Shown one piece after another: positions 34,304 through 41,849 of a stretch of DNA of 64,000 bases. Under the pieces are notes generated by a model. The model had not been told where the DNA came from, did not search any database, and saw only the letters and a list, made by a program, of their open reading frames with translations. Position numbers and translations under genes: made by a program. The number at the start of each line of letters is the position of its first letter. Positions within the stretch are counted from its first letter, which is position 1. Source of the stretch: Rhodoferax aquaticus (GTDB lineage: Bacteria; Pseudomonadota; Gammaproteobacteria; Burkholderiales; Burkholderiaceae_C); NCBI RefSeq assembly GCF_006974105.1, contig NZ_CP036282.1:806001-870000 (forward strand). The letters are read 5' to 3'.

Positions 34304-35320
34304 ATGTCAAGCTTCGACCCGCAGTCTTCTATGCCTCCGTTACCTTCCATTGAACCTAAGGGGGGCGTGCCGTTGGTGCTCGAGTCGCGCATGGGGGATG
34401 CGTGCATTGCCTCTCAGCGCTTAACCCGGGCAGAGGTAGATCAGGTATTGGCCTTGCAAAACCAGAAGCAAATGCGGTTTGGTGAAGCAGCCATTGCCCT
34501 TGGTTTGTTGACTTCGCGGGATGTGCGCGAATTACTGAACACCCAGTTCAACAACGATGCATTTTCTTCTGCCGCCTTGCTCGCGCGAATCAGCCCTTCG
34601 CTAGCCATTGTGCATGCACCGGATAGCGATGCTGCGCAAGCCATCAAGCGACTGCGTTCCGACCTGCTGGTGGAAATGGATGAAAGCCAAAAACTGGTGC
34701 TTGCCGTGTTGAGTCCGGCCAAGCGAGAGGGTAAAAGTTACACCGCCGCCAGCTTGGCCATTGCCTTCGCACAGCTCAATATCAAGACCTTGCTGATCGA
34801 TGCCAACCTGCGCGAACCTTGCGTGCATAGGCTTTTGGGACTGCCAAACCAAACCGGCTTGTCTACGGTGCTGGCACGACGCAGCCCCGGTGAGCTGGGT
34901 GCCATGGAAGAACTGGTGCCAGGGTTTTGGATTTTGGGCTCTGGACCGGTGCCGCCCAATCCTTTGGAAATGCTGACGGCTCCGGCGTTTCGGCAGATGC
35001 TGGCCCCTTTGATAGATCAGGTGTCCGTCATCATTGTGGACACACCTGCAGGTTCTCAATGGGCGGATGCGCAAACGATCGCAGGGCAAACCGGTGCCGC
35101 GATACTGGTCGCGCGCAAAGACCAGACCCTGGTGTCTGAGTTGCGCGAGTTTCAAAGGGCTTTAGAAGGAGCACGGGTCGACGTGCTTGGCGTCGTGTTC
35201 AACCAAGTGCTCAAGCCACAGAGTCGTTTTTCCCAGCAAAGTCCTTGGTCCCACGAGGAAACAGTGTTGGCCCGTGTGTGGCGGCGCGTTACGGGGCTTT
35301 TCTCCACAGGTGCGGCTTGA
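34304..35320 (+). CDS. epsG: BY-kinase-like ATPase with MshEN domain, EpsG type
   Basis: A 338-residue protein. The N-terminal region (about 40-100, RLTRAEVDQVLALQNQKQMR then FGEAAIALGLLTSRDVREL) resembles the MshEN/GspE N-terminal domain that binds c-di-GMP or partner proteins in some relatives. The ATPase domain has Walker A SPAKREGKSYTAASL, Walker A' TLLIDANLREP and Walker B SVIIVDTPAGS. The C-terminus has no tyrosine cluster, unlike autophosphorylating BY-kinases. It should partner with EpsF. It starts 10 bp after epsF and overlaps the flippase start codon. Confidence 0.87.
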   Translation: MSSFDPQSSMPPLPSIEPKGGVPLVLESRMGDACIASQRLTRAEVDQVLALQNQKQMRFGEAAIALGLLTSRDVRELLNTQFNNDAFSSAALLARISPSLAIVHAPDSDAAQAIKRLRSDLLVEMDESQKLVLAVLSPAKREGKSYTAASLAIAFAQLNIKTLLIDANLREPCVHRLLGLPNQTGLSTVLARRSPGELGAMEELVPGFWILGSGPVPPNPLEMLTAPAFRQMLAPLIDQVSVIIVDTPAGSQWADAQTIAGQTGAAILVARKDQTLVSELREFQRALEGARVDVLGVVFNQVLKPQSRFSQQSPWSHEETVLARVWRRVTGLFSTGAA

Positions 35321-36606
35321 AGCCTAAGCGCTCTTTTGCTTTGAATTCGGCAATTTCGGTCGTGGACCAGTTGCTGCTCAGTGGCCTGAACTTCCTCATT
35401 GGAGTGGCCTTGATTCGGTTTGCGGCCAAGGAAACCTATGGCTTGTACTCACAGCTCATGGGTGCTGGCTTATTGAGTACCACTTTGCTCGGTGCCTTGG
35501 TGTGCACTGCATTGACCACCTTGGCCATGCGACTGGACGAACATGCTCGGCGTCAAATGGTGGCACGTGTGGCGCGACTCCAGTGGCTGATTGCAGGTGT
35601 TTTGGCTGTTGTGGCTGGTGTTGCGATGGGTATCTTGGATGAAGTGCTCGATCTGCACGAAAACCCCTTCCTTTTAGCCGGGGCCTTTGCCTTGTGGATA
35701 TGGGCTCTGGCTGCGCGGGAGTACTGTCGAACTGCGTTGTTTATTGAAGGTGTGCCAGAGAAAGTGGCCTCAGTAGACTTTGTGTTTGTGGTTCTCACCT
35801 TATTGGGTGGCGTGGGGCTCTACTGGCTGGAGCGTGTCACAGTGACCGAAATCATCTTCGTGATGGCCTTAAGTAACGCCTTGGCAGCCGCCCTGCCTAG
35901 TGTGGGTTTGGTGCGCAGGCTGGAGCCCAACACCTCTCGACAGGCCTTTGTGGCAGACGCTAGAGCTTTGTGGGCCCTCAGCCGTTGGGCGGTGGTGGGT
36001 GCCTTGCTGGGATGGATGGGCAACAACAGCTACCTGTACTTGACAGGTGGCTTAGTGGGTGTCGCCGCCTTGGCGGATATGAATGCCGCTAGGCTTGTGC
36101 TGACGCCCATTGTGGTGATTGGCACGGCCTGGGCCAAGCTGGCCCAGCCCGCCATGGGGCAGCTGATAGCCCAGTCCAATTGGCGTGGCGTGCGGCAATT
36201 CATGCTGAAGTCGCTGCTTGCGATGGAGGCATTTGCTGTTGTCTACATCTTGGCGATGTGGCTGTTTTTCCCGTGGTTGTCTGCGCACTTTTTGGGTGAA
36301 AAATACCAAGGCATCATGGGCTTGGTGTTGATGTGGGCTGCGTATTTTGCGATCAATGCTGCGCGCAGCATGGGCACTATTTTGTTGACCAGCTTTGGTG
36401 CATTTCGCGCCTTGTTTTGGCAGGGTGCTGTAAGTTTGGTTGTTCTGCTGGCGCTCTCCTGGGTACTCATTCCCCGCTATGGCGTATGGGGGGCACTGGC
36501 CGCCATGGTTGCTGTGGAATTGCTAGAGCTACTCACCAACCACCTGCTTCTAATCCCTAGGGTCAAGCGCAGTCACCTTGCCGCTGAAGTCGGTAGCGCA
36601 GCATGA
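35317..36606 (+). CDS. Wzx-type lipid-linked oligosaccharide flippase
   Basis: The start is the TTG at 35317, overlapping the epsG stop (TTGA). No ATG is available before the first membrane helix, which is conserved from LLLSGLNFLIGVALIRF. The 429-residue protein has about twelve hydrophobic segments, as in the MATE/polysaccharide-synthesis flippase family. It should flip the lipid-linked repeat unit across the inner membrane. Its own stop overlaps the next start (ATGA). Confidence 0.83.
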   Translation: MKPKRSFALNSAISVVDQLLLSGLNFLIGVALIRFAAKETYGLYSQLMGAGLLSTTLLGALVCTALTTLAMRLDEHARRQMVARVARLQWLIAGVLAVVAGVAMGILDEVLDLHENPFLLAGAFALWIWALAAREYCRTALFIEGVPEKVASVDFVFVVLTLLGGVGLYWLERVTVTEIIFVMALSNALAAALPSVGLVRRLEPNTSRQAFVADARALWALSRWAVVGALLGWMGNNSYLYLTGGLVGVAALADMNAARLVLTPIVVIGTAWAKLAQPAMGQLIAQSNWRGVRQFMLKSLLAMEAFAVVYILAMWLFFPWLSAHFLGEKYQGIMGLVLMWAAYFAINAARSMGTILLTSFGAFRALFWQGAVSLVVLLALSWVLIPRYGVWGALAAMVAVELLELLTNHLLLIPRVKRSHLAAEVGSAA

Positions 36607-37523
36607 AAATCAGTGTATGCATCTGCAGTTTCCGCAGGCCCCTGTTGCTGTCTGCATTGTTGACACAGTTGGGGCAGCAAGGGTTGGGTCAAGGGATTGC
36701 CGCGATTGAAGTGGTGGTGGTCGACAACGACCCGCACAACACAGCTGCCCAAGTTGTGGCCGCGTGGACGGTGCCGCAAGGCTTCAGCCTGCTGGCTAGG
36801 CACGTGCCTGTGCCAAACATTGCTCTGGCTCGCAATGCAGCAGTGGCAGCCGCAACCGGGGAATGGATTGCATTTGTGGATGACGACGAGGTCCCTGTAC
36901 AGCATTGGTTGCGCTTGTTGCTAGCATGTGCCCAAGCCCACCAAGCAGACGCTGTGTTTGGGCCCGTCTTGCCGGTGTACCCGCCCGAGGTCGCCCCGTG
37001 GATTGTGCAGGGGCGCTACTTTGAGCGTCGGCGTTTGCCCACTGGAACCCGCATCACCGAACAAGACGCGCGCACGGGCAATGCCTTGGTGCGTGCCAGC
37101 AGCCTCTCCCAGGTACACGGGCCTTTCGACGCGGCGTTTGGCCGCACCGGAGGCGAAGACAGCATGTTGTTTCGCGACCTCTTGGCACGTGGCGCTAAGT
37201 TTGTGTGGTGCGATGAGGCACCTGTACATGAAGTGGTTCCGGTGGAGCGGGCCAACGCGCAGTGGCTTCTGCGCCGTTCATTTCGCATTGGGCAGACCTG
37301 GATACGCGCTGAACTGTACCGTTTGCCTAGAGGGCAAGCTTGGATGCACGGAGCCAAGTTGGGGGGGCGCGCCTTGGCCCAGTTGGTGCTTAGCGCGGGC
37401 TTGGCTTTGGTTTTTGTCCCCGTGTCTCGGACCCGGTCTTTTGCATGGCTACGCATCGCAGCGGCTCAGCTCGGCAAACTGACTGGCATGAGCCGTTTGC
37501 AGTTCCAAGAGTATGCAAGCTAG
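36603..37523 (+). CDS. GT2-family glycosyltransferase
   Basis: A 306-residue GT-A enzyme. It opens ISVCICSFRRPLLLSALLTQL. EVVVVDNDPHN and NIALARNAAVAAATGEWIAFVDDDEVP give nucleotide- and metal-binding segments (DDD). TGGEDSMLFRDLLARGAKFVWCDEAPVHE is the acceptor-side motif with probable catalytic ED. It starts by ATGA overlap with the flippase and ends in an 11-bp overlap with the polymerase gene. It should extend the EPS unit. Confidence 0.88.
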   Translation: MKISVCICSFRRPLLLSALLTQLGQQGLGQGIAAIEVVVVDNDPHNTAAQVVAAWTVPQGFSLLARHVPVPNIALARNAAVAAATGEWIAFVDDDEVPVQHWLRLLLACAQAHQADAVFGPVLPVYPPEVAPWIVQGRYFERRRLPTGTRITEQDARTGNALVRASSLSQVHGPFDAAFGRTGGEDSMLFRDLLARGAKFVWCDEAPVHEVVPVERANAQWLLRRSFRIGQTWIRAELYRLPRGQAWMHGAKLGGRALAQLVLSAGLALVFVPVSRTRSFAWLRIAAAQLGKLTGMSRLQFQEYAS

Positions 37524-38916
37524 TCCTGCTCGGTATGTCGGTGTGCCCCGCATGCAGTGGGAGCAGCACGCCATTGTGCTGCTCATCGTGTGCGCCGTGC
37601 TGTTTGGTCTATTGCCGTCCGGTTTTAACTGGAATTACGATATTGACAGTACCGATATCAACACCGGGTCCTTGGGTTTTCAACTCCAATGGGGTAGCGT
37701 GTTTGCTCTGTCTGCGCTGCTGTTAGCCCGCGCGCCCGTCATGGCGTGGGCACATGTGCGCCATGTGAATCCTTTTTTGTGGGCCATGGCGCTGTACTGC
37801 GCGATGACCATGCTGTGGTCACCGGCACCCACCGTGACCTTAAAGAAGACGATTCAGCTTTTAGGGTTGGTAATGTTGGGCTTGGCAGTTCAGTTAAACG
37901 GTAAACCGTGGACCCACACCGTATTGGTGGCTCTGGCGGCTATCACGGGCATACAGCTTGCGTCGGCCGTTGCCGCGGTTGCGTTCCCGTCCATCGGTAT
38001 TGACGCTTATTTTGGCTATGCGTGGCGTGGCGTGGTGTCTAACAAGAACACATTTGGTGCTATTGCGGCCTTGGCCGTGCTGTTGTGGGTGTCTGTCTGG
38101 CACGTCAAATCCCTACCACCCTGGGTGCGCTGGGCCGGCTTGTTTCTGAGCGCGGCTTGCGTGTTGCTGTCGACCAGCTCTACGAGTCTCACGATTGCGG
38201 TCCTAGGTCCCACCGTTTTCTTTGTCTTACGCCGCCAGCACGTCGGTTCCAGCCTGTGGTTGTTGCGCGTGGTGGTGCTCATGGTGATGGTGCTTGTCGC
38301 GCTACTCCACGGTTTTTTTGTGGTCGAAGGGCACTACCCAAGCCGCACGGAACTGCTGGCACCATTTGCCAGTTTGTTTGGCAAAAGTGCAGACTTGACA
38401 GGCCGTAGCGACATCTGGGCGCCCCTGATGTTGGAGATCGATCGCCATTGGGTGCAAGGGGTGGGGTATGGGGCGTTCTGGCTGGGTCCAGGCAGCGCAT
38501 CGCAACCGGTGCTCGACACCTTGCCCTGGGTTCCGTACCAGGCCCATAACGGATACCTAGACATGTTCAACGAGCTTGGCGCCATCGGTCTCGTACTGTT
38601 TGCGGGGGTGGTGGTGTCCCACAGCGTCAGCTTGGCAAAGCTCATGGCCTACGACAGACCCGCAGCAGCGCTTTTCTCGGCGCTTATGGTGACGACCTTG
38701 GTGTCCAACCTTTCAGAAAGTTCTCTGTTTCGCAGTGTGGAGTTTCCGTTTTTGTTGTTCGTTCTCTCCAGTGTGACCGTGACATCCACCCTTTTGCGCC
38801 AACGCATGGCTATGGCGAAACCTGCGGATGGTGGTACGCGGCCAGGGACTGATGCTAAGCCTCGTCGCCAGCGCGTGCGCGCTGGGCGTCGCGCTGCTTG
38901 GAGGTACCCCGTGTGA
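37513..38916 (+). CDS. Wzy/O-antigen ligase-like membrane protein
   Basis: A 467-residue protein with about ten membrane segments. It contains the Wzy_C-like region: GFFVVEGHYPSRTELLAPFA, LTGRSDIWAPLMLEIDRHWVQGVGYGAFW, and PYQAHNGYLDMFNELGAIGL. The R-x-x-W and H-N-G-Y residues are typical of O-antigen ligase and polymerase family members. It probably polymerises the EPS repeat units at the periplasmic face. The basic C-terminal tail (TDAKPRRQRVRAGRRAAWR) is cytoplasmic. Confidence 0.85.
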   Translation: MQASPARYVGVPRMQWEQHAIVLLIVCAVLFGLLPSGFNWNYDIDSTDINTGSLGFQLQWGSVFALSALLLARAPVMAWAHVRHVNPFLWAMALYCAMTMLWSPAPTVTLKKTIQLLGLVMLGLAVQLNGKPWTHTVLVALAAITGIQLASAVAAVAFPSIGIDAYFGYAWRGVVSNKNTFGAIAALAVLLWVSVWHVKSLPPWVRWAGLFLSAACVLLSTSSTSLTIAVLGPTVFFVLRRQHVGSSLWLLRVVVLMVMVLVALLHGFFVVEGHYPSRTELLAPFASLFGKSADLTGRSDIWAPLMLEIDRHWVQGVGYGAFWLGPGSASQPVLDTLPWVPYQAHNGYLDMFNELGAIGLVLFAGVVVSHSVSLAKLMAYDRPAAALFSALMVTTLVSNLSESSLFRSVEFPFLLFVLSSVTVTSTLLRQRMAMAKPADGGTRPGTDAKPRRQRVRAGRRAAWRYPV

Positions 38917-40151
38917 CCCCCTGTGTTCGATCGATGTTGCCCCCGTTGCCAACGGTTGCGATAGCCGCCTTGCTGGCCGCAATCCCAGGTGGGGCATGGG
39001 GGATGACCGAGTTGGTGCTGCAAATGGACACCTCTTGGAGCCACGACTCCAACCCTGAGCGCGTGGGGACTGACGATGCTTCAGATAACTTGGCTGCGAC
39101 CGAGTTGCGCTTGGCCATTGTGCAGGCCTTGGACTCACCGGGTACCCGCTTGTTATTGAATGCGCAGGCGGGGGACAACCGATATGGCCACTTCGATGGC
39201 CTGAACAGTTCGCCACAAGCTTACAACGGGGCCTTTGAATGGCGCTGGACCGACGCGTGGCGCGGCGCCGTGTCCCAAAGCTACAAGCGCCAACCCTACG
39301 ATGTGGTGGACGCCAGTCGTACGCGCCGCGATGTGTTCACCCAAACAGATGCGAGTGCCAGCCTCACACTGCAGATCACACCCTGGATTAGTTTTCCTAT
39401 GGAGCTGCGGTCGGGGCAACTGGGCTACGACACCCCAGCCAACACCGGGTCCAACACGCGGTCCAATGCATGGCTCATGGGCGCACGCATGGACACCGGC
39501 ACCGGAAGCAGTGTGGGCGTTGGAGTGCAGTCGACCGAGGTACGTTTTCCTGAGCGCACGGATACACAGGCCGTCAATGGCGGCACCGGGTACCGAGCAC
39601 AAGAGGTCTATCTGGACGCCTTGTGGCAATACAGTCCCTTGACCCGCGTGAGCGTGCGGATGGCCCCCATAGAGCGCCGTTACGATGGATTGGTAGGCAA
39701 GAATTTCACCGAGTTGGCCACACAGGCCCAGCTGCGCTACACCCCTTCGCCGCTCACGAATTGGACCCTTGATTGGTCAGACCAACCTACCGACACCACG
39801 GACACGGCGGCCCTGTATACCCGGGTGAACCGCCTGCAATGGGGTGCGCAGTGGAGGCCCAGCGCCAAAACACAGGTGGTGATGTCCTTGAGCCAAGAGC
39901 GCCAAAACAACCAAACCGCCCTAGCGAGTGCGGCTGCCAGCCCAGAGTTCAAACGTTACCGCTTTGGCCTAGGCGTGGTCTATGCGGCGACACCGGATGT
40001 GCGTGTGTACGTGGATGGCTCCACGGATCGCACCGAACGTGGTGCTGCGTTGGCTGACATTTTGCAGAACACACTGCGGGTGGGGGTGGAGTACACCTTT
40101 GAGAACTTACCGGACCTCGCTCAGCGAGTGGGTTTGGGGGGGCGGCGCTGA
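38913..40151 (+). CDS. epsL: EpsL-like outer-membrane beta-barrel protein
   Basis: The start is the GTG at 38913: GGAGG lies eight bases upstream and it overlaps the previous stop (GTGTGA). The 412-residue product has a signal peptide (MLPPLPTVAIAALLAAIPGGAWG, ending near residue 30). After that come many amphipathic beta strands with aromatic girdle residues, for example FEWRWTDAWRGAVSQSYK and VEYTFENL at the very end. This is the pattern of EpsL/VpsM porin-like exporters of EPS loci. It ends one base into the next start codon. Confidence 0.8.
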   Translation: MTPCVRSMLPPLPTVAIAALLAAIPGGAWGMTELVLQMDTSWSHDSNPERVGTDDASDNLAATELRLAIVQALDSPGTRLLLNAQAGDNRYGHFDGLNSSPQAYNGAFEWRWTDAWRGAVSQSYKRQPYDVVDASRTRRDVFTQTDASASLTLQITPWISFPMELRSGQLGYDTPANTGSNTRSNAWLMGARMDTGTGSSVGVGVQSTEVRFPERTDTQAVNGGTGYRAQEVYLDALWQYSPLTRVSVRMAPIERRYDGLVGKNFTELATQAQLRYTPSPLTNWTLDWSDQPTDTTDTAALYTRVNRLQWGAQWRPSAKTQVVMSLSQERQNNQTALASAAASPEFKRYRFGLGVVYAATPDVRVYVDGSTDRTERGAALADILQNTLRVGVEYTFENLPDLAQRVGLGGRR

Positions 40152-40909
40152 TGGTTCCTGCCTTGGTGTTGAAACGCTGGCGACAAGGTCAAAGGTGGGT
40201 GGCCGATGCCACCATGCGCCGCATGCTCCCCTTGCATAAGCACGCAGGGGTGGTTAGTTTTAGTTTTGATGACGCGCCCCACACTGCCTGTGTAAAGGGG
40301 CGCGAGATTTTGGAGCGCCATGGCTGTGCCGGCACTTGGTACATTGCCGGGGGCTTGACGGACCAGCTGGAGATGGGGCGTCTATGCCACTCAGCCATCG
40401 ACGTGCAAAGCCTAGCGCGCGGCGGCCACCATATCGCGTGCCATACCTTTACCCACCAACCGTGCGACCAGCTCAGCCGCTCCCAGATGGCGCAGGTATT
40501 GGCACGCAATGCACAGTACTTCAACGACCTGGGCCTTCCCCGGGCAACAGACCATTTTTCTTTTCCACTAGGGGCCTATGACCTCGGTTCCAAGCACCTG
40601 GCATCGCTAACGTTTCAATCCTCGCGCATCACCCGAGGCGGCGTTCAAGTGGGGCAGGCGGATTTGAATGGCCTGTGGGCTGAGAAGCTGTATGCCCACA
40701 CCATGCGCACCGAGCGGCTGCAAGACTTGGTGCGCACCACAGCCCAAGAGCGCGGCTGGCTCATTTTTTACACCCATGAGGTGGAGGCGCAACCCGGCCC
40801 ATGGGGGTGTACGCCAGAGTTGCTGGACTTGGCGGTACGCGCCGCTTTACAGGCGGGCTGTCAAGTGCTCCCGGTGGACCAAGCGATCGCCTACTGGAGC
40901 AAAGACTGA
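40151..40909 (+). CDS. Polysaccharide deacetylase (NodB homology)
   Basis: A 252-residue CE4 enzyme. FSFDDAPHTACVKGREILERH carries the metal Asp pair, and HHIACHTFTHQPCD the H-x3-H zinc site. GAYDLGSKH replaces the usual R/P motif 3, and YTHEVEAQPGPWG gives the late His. There is no signal peptide, so it may act in the cytoplasm, which is unusual for extracellular EPS modification. It probably removes N- or O-acetyl groups from the polysaccharide. Last gene of the EPS operon. Confidence 0.82.
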   Translation: MVPALVLKRWRQGQRWVADATMRRMLPLHKHAGVVSFSFDDAPHTACVKGREILERHGCAGTWYIAGGLTDQLEMGRLCHSAIDVQSLARGGHHIACHTFTHQPCDQLSRSQMAQVLARNAQYFNDLGLPRATDHFSFPLGAYDLGSKHLASLTFQSSRITRGGVQVGQADLNGLWAEKLYAHTMRTERLQDLVRTTAQERGWLIFYTHEVEAQPGPWGCTPELLDLAVRAALQAGCQVLPVDQAIAYWSKD

Positions 40910-40930
40910 CCGCTGGCTGAGCTAGGAGTG

Positions 40931-40977
40931 CTCTATTTTTTATAGCGCAATGTGCTTGTTAAATGAGCGGTAGAGGC
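40931..40977 (+). repeat. Dispersed ~48-bp repeat, copy 6
   Basis: It begins CTCTATTTTTTATAGCGC, continues AATGTGCTTG and ends GAGCGGTAGAGGC. It lies between the convergent deacetylase and Crp/Fnr regulator genes and ends next to the regulator's stop codon. Confidence 0.55.
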
Positions 40978-41694
40978 TTATTTGGCCTTGAAGACTTCGT
41001 TGCGCAGTGCGGCAATGTCCAAAACCCGCAGGCCGCCGTACTCCACCCGAATTACCCCCTGCGCAGCCAATGAAGTGAGCGCCTCGTTCACCCGCTGCCG
41101 GGACAAGCCCACCAGGTACGCCAACTCTTGCTGCGTGATGCGCAGCACTTCACCAACGCCTGGGTAAAGCACCGGGTTGAACAGTGCCGCGAGGCTGCGG
41201 GCCACGCGGATGTCGGGGTTGTTGAGGCGGTCTATTTCTCGGGCCGCGATGAACTGGCCCAGCCGCTCATTGAGCTGGTTCATCACAAAGCGGTTGAATC
41301 CAATCGAATGGTCTAGCAGCCAGTGAAACGTATCCACATGCAAGCCGGCGACCATGCTGTTGCGCAGGGCCTGGATGTTGTAGCGGTAGGTCTCCCGCTT
41401 AAGGGCGGTGCCCTCCCCAAACCAGCCGCCCGGTGGCACGCCGGTGAATGTCATGGTTTGGCCTTCTGCATTGTCTGAGCTCATCTTCAAGAGGCCGTCC
41501 ACCACCCCAAACCAGTAAGTCACGGGCCGCCCCATGCGGCACAAATACTCCCCCGGCACCGCTTGCGCAATGCGCAGATCGTCCACCGCGCGCTCTCGTT
41601 CATGGCTTTGTAGCAAGTGAATCCACGGAATCGCGTTGAGCTCGCCGTCGGTCAGCGGGCGGCGCCTTTGGTGCAGGCTGGAGTCGGTGGTCAT
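40978..41694 (-). CDS. Crp/Fnr-family transcriptional regulator
   Basis: The 238-residue product starts at the ATG at 41694. It has a cyclic-nucleotide-binding-like domain (about 30-150; VPGEYLCRMGRPVTYWFGVVDG) and a winged HTH (about 185-235; ITQQELAYLVGLSRQRVNEALT). There is no N-terminal cysteine cluster of the Fnr type, so it does not carry an obvious iron-sulphur sensor. The gene is divergent from the acyl-CoA ligase with 155 bp between them. A perfect palindrome in that gap is its likely operator. Confidence 0.87.
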   Translation of the reverse strand: MTTDSSLHQRRRPLTDGELNAIPWIHLLQSHERERAVDDLRIAQAVPGEYLCRMGRPVTYWFGVVDGLLKMSSDNAEGQTMTFTGVPPGGWFGEGTALKRETYRYNIQALRNSMVAGLHVDTFHWLLDHSIGFNRFVMNQLNERLGQFIAAREIDRLNNPDIRVARSLAALFNPVLYPGVGEVLRITQQELAYLVGLSRQRVNEALTSLAAQGVIRVEYGGLRVLDIAALRNEVFKAK

Positions 41695-41737
41695 AGATAG
41701 GGGCGGAGGGAAAACACCTAACAAGAAAGGCCTGAAT

Positions 41738-41753
41738 TGTCGTCCAAACGACA
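41738..41753. promoter_or_regulatory. Perfect Crp/Fnr-like palindrome TGTCGT-N4-ACGACA
   Basis: A perfect 6-4-6 inverted repeat lies in the divergent promoter between the Crp/Fnr regulator and the ligase gene, 44 bases upstream of the regulator's start codon. Half-site spacing matches dimeric Crp/Fnr proteins, but the half-site sequence differs from Crp (TGTGA) and Fnr (TTGAT). It may serve autoregulation and operon control. Confidence 0.6.
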
Positions 41754-41849
41754 GATCGACGTCAAATGCCGGGCTAATAATGGCAGCCATACCAAGGCCC
41801 AGCTGCATGCAGAGGGGCCCTACAACGAGACAGGTGACAAGGAATAGGA

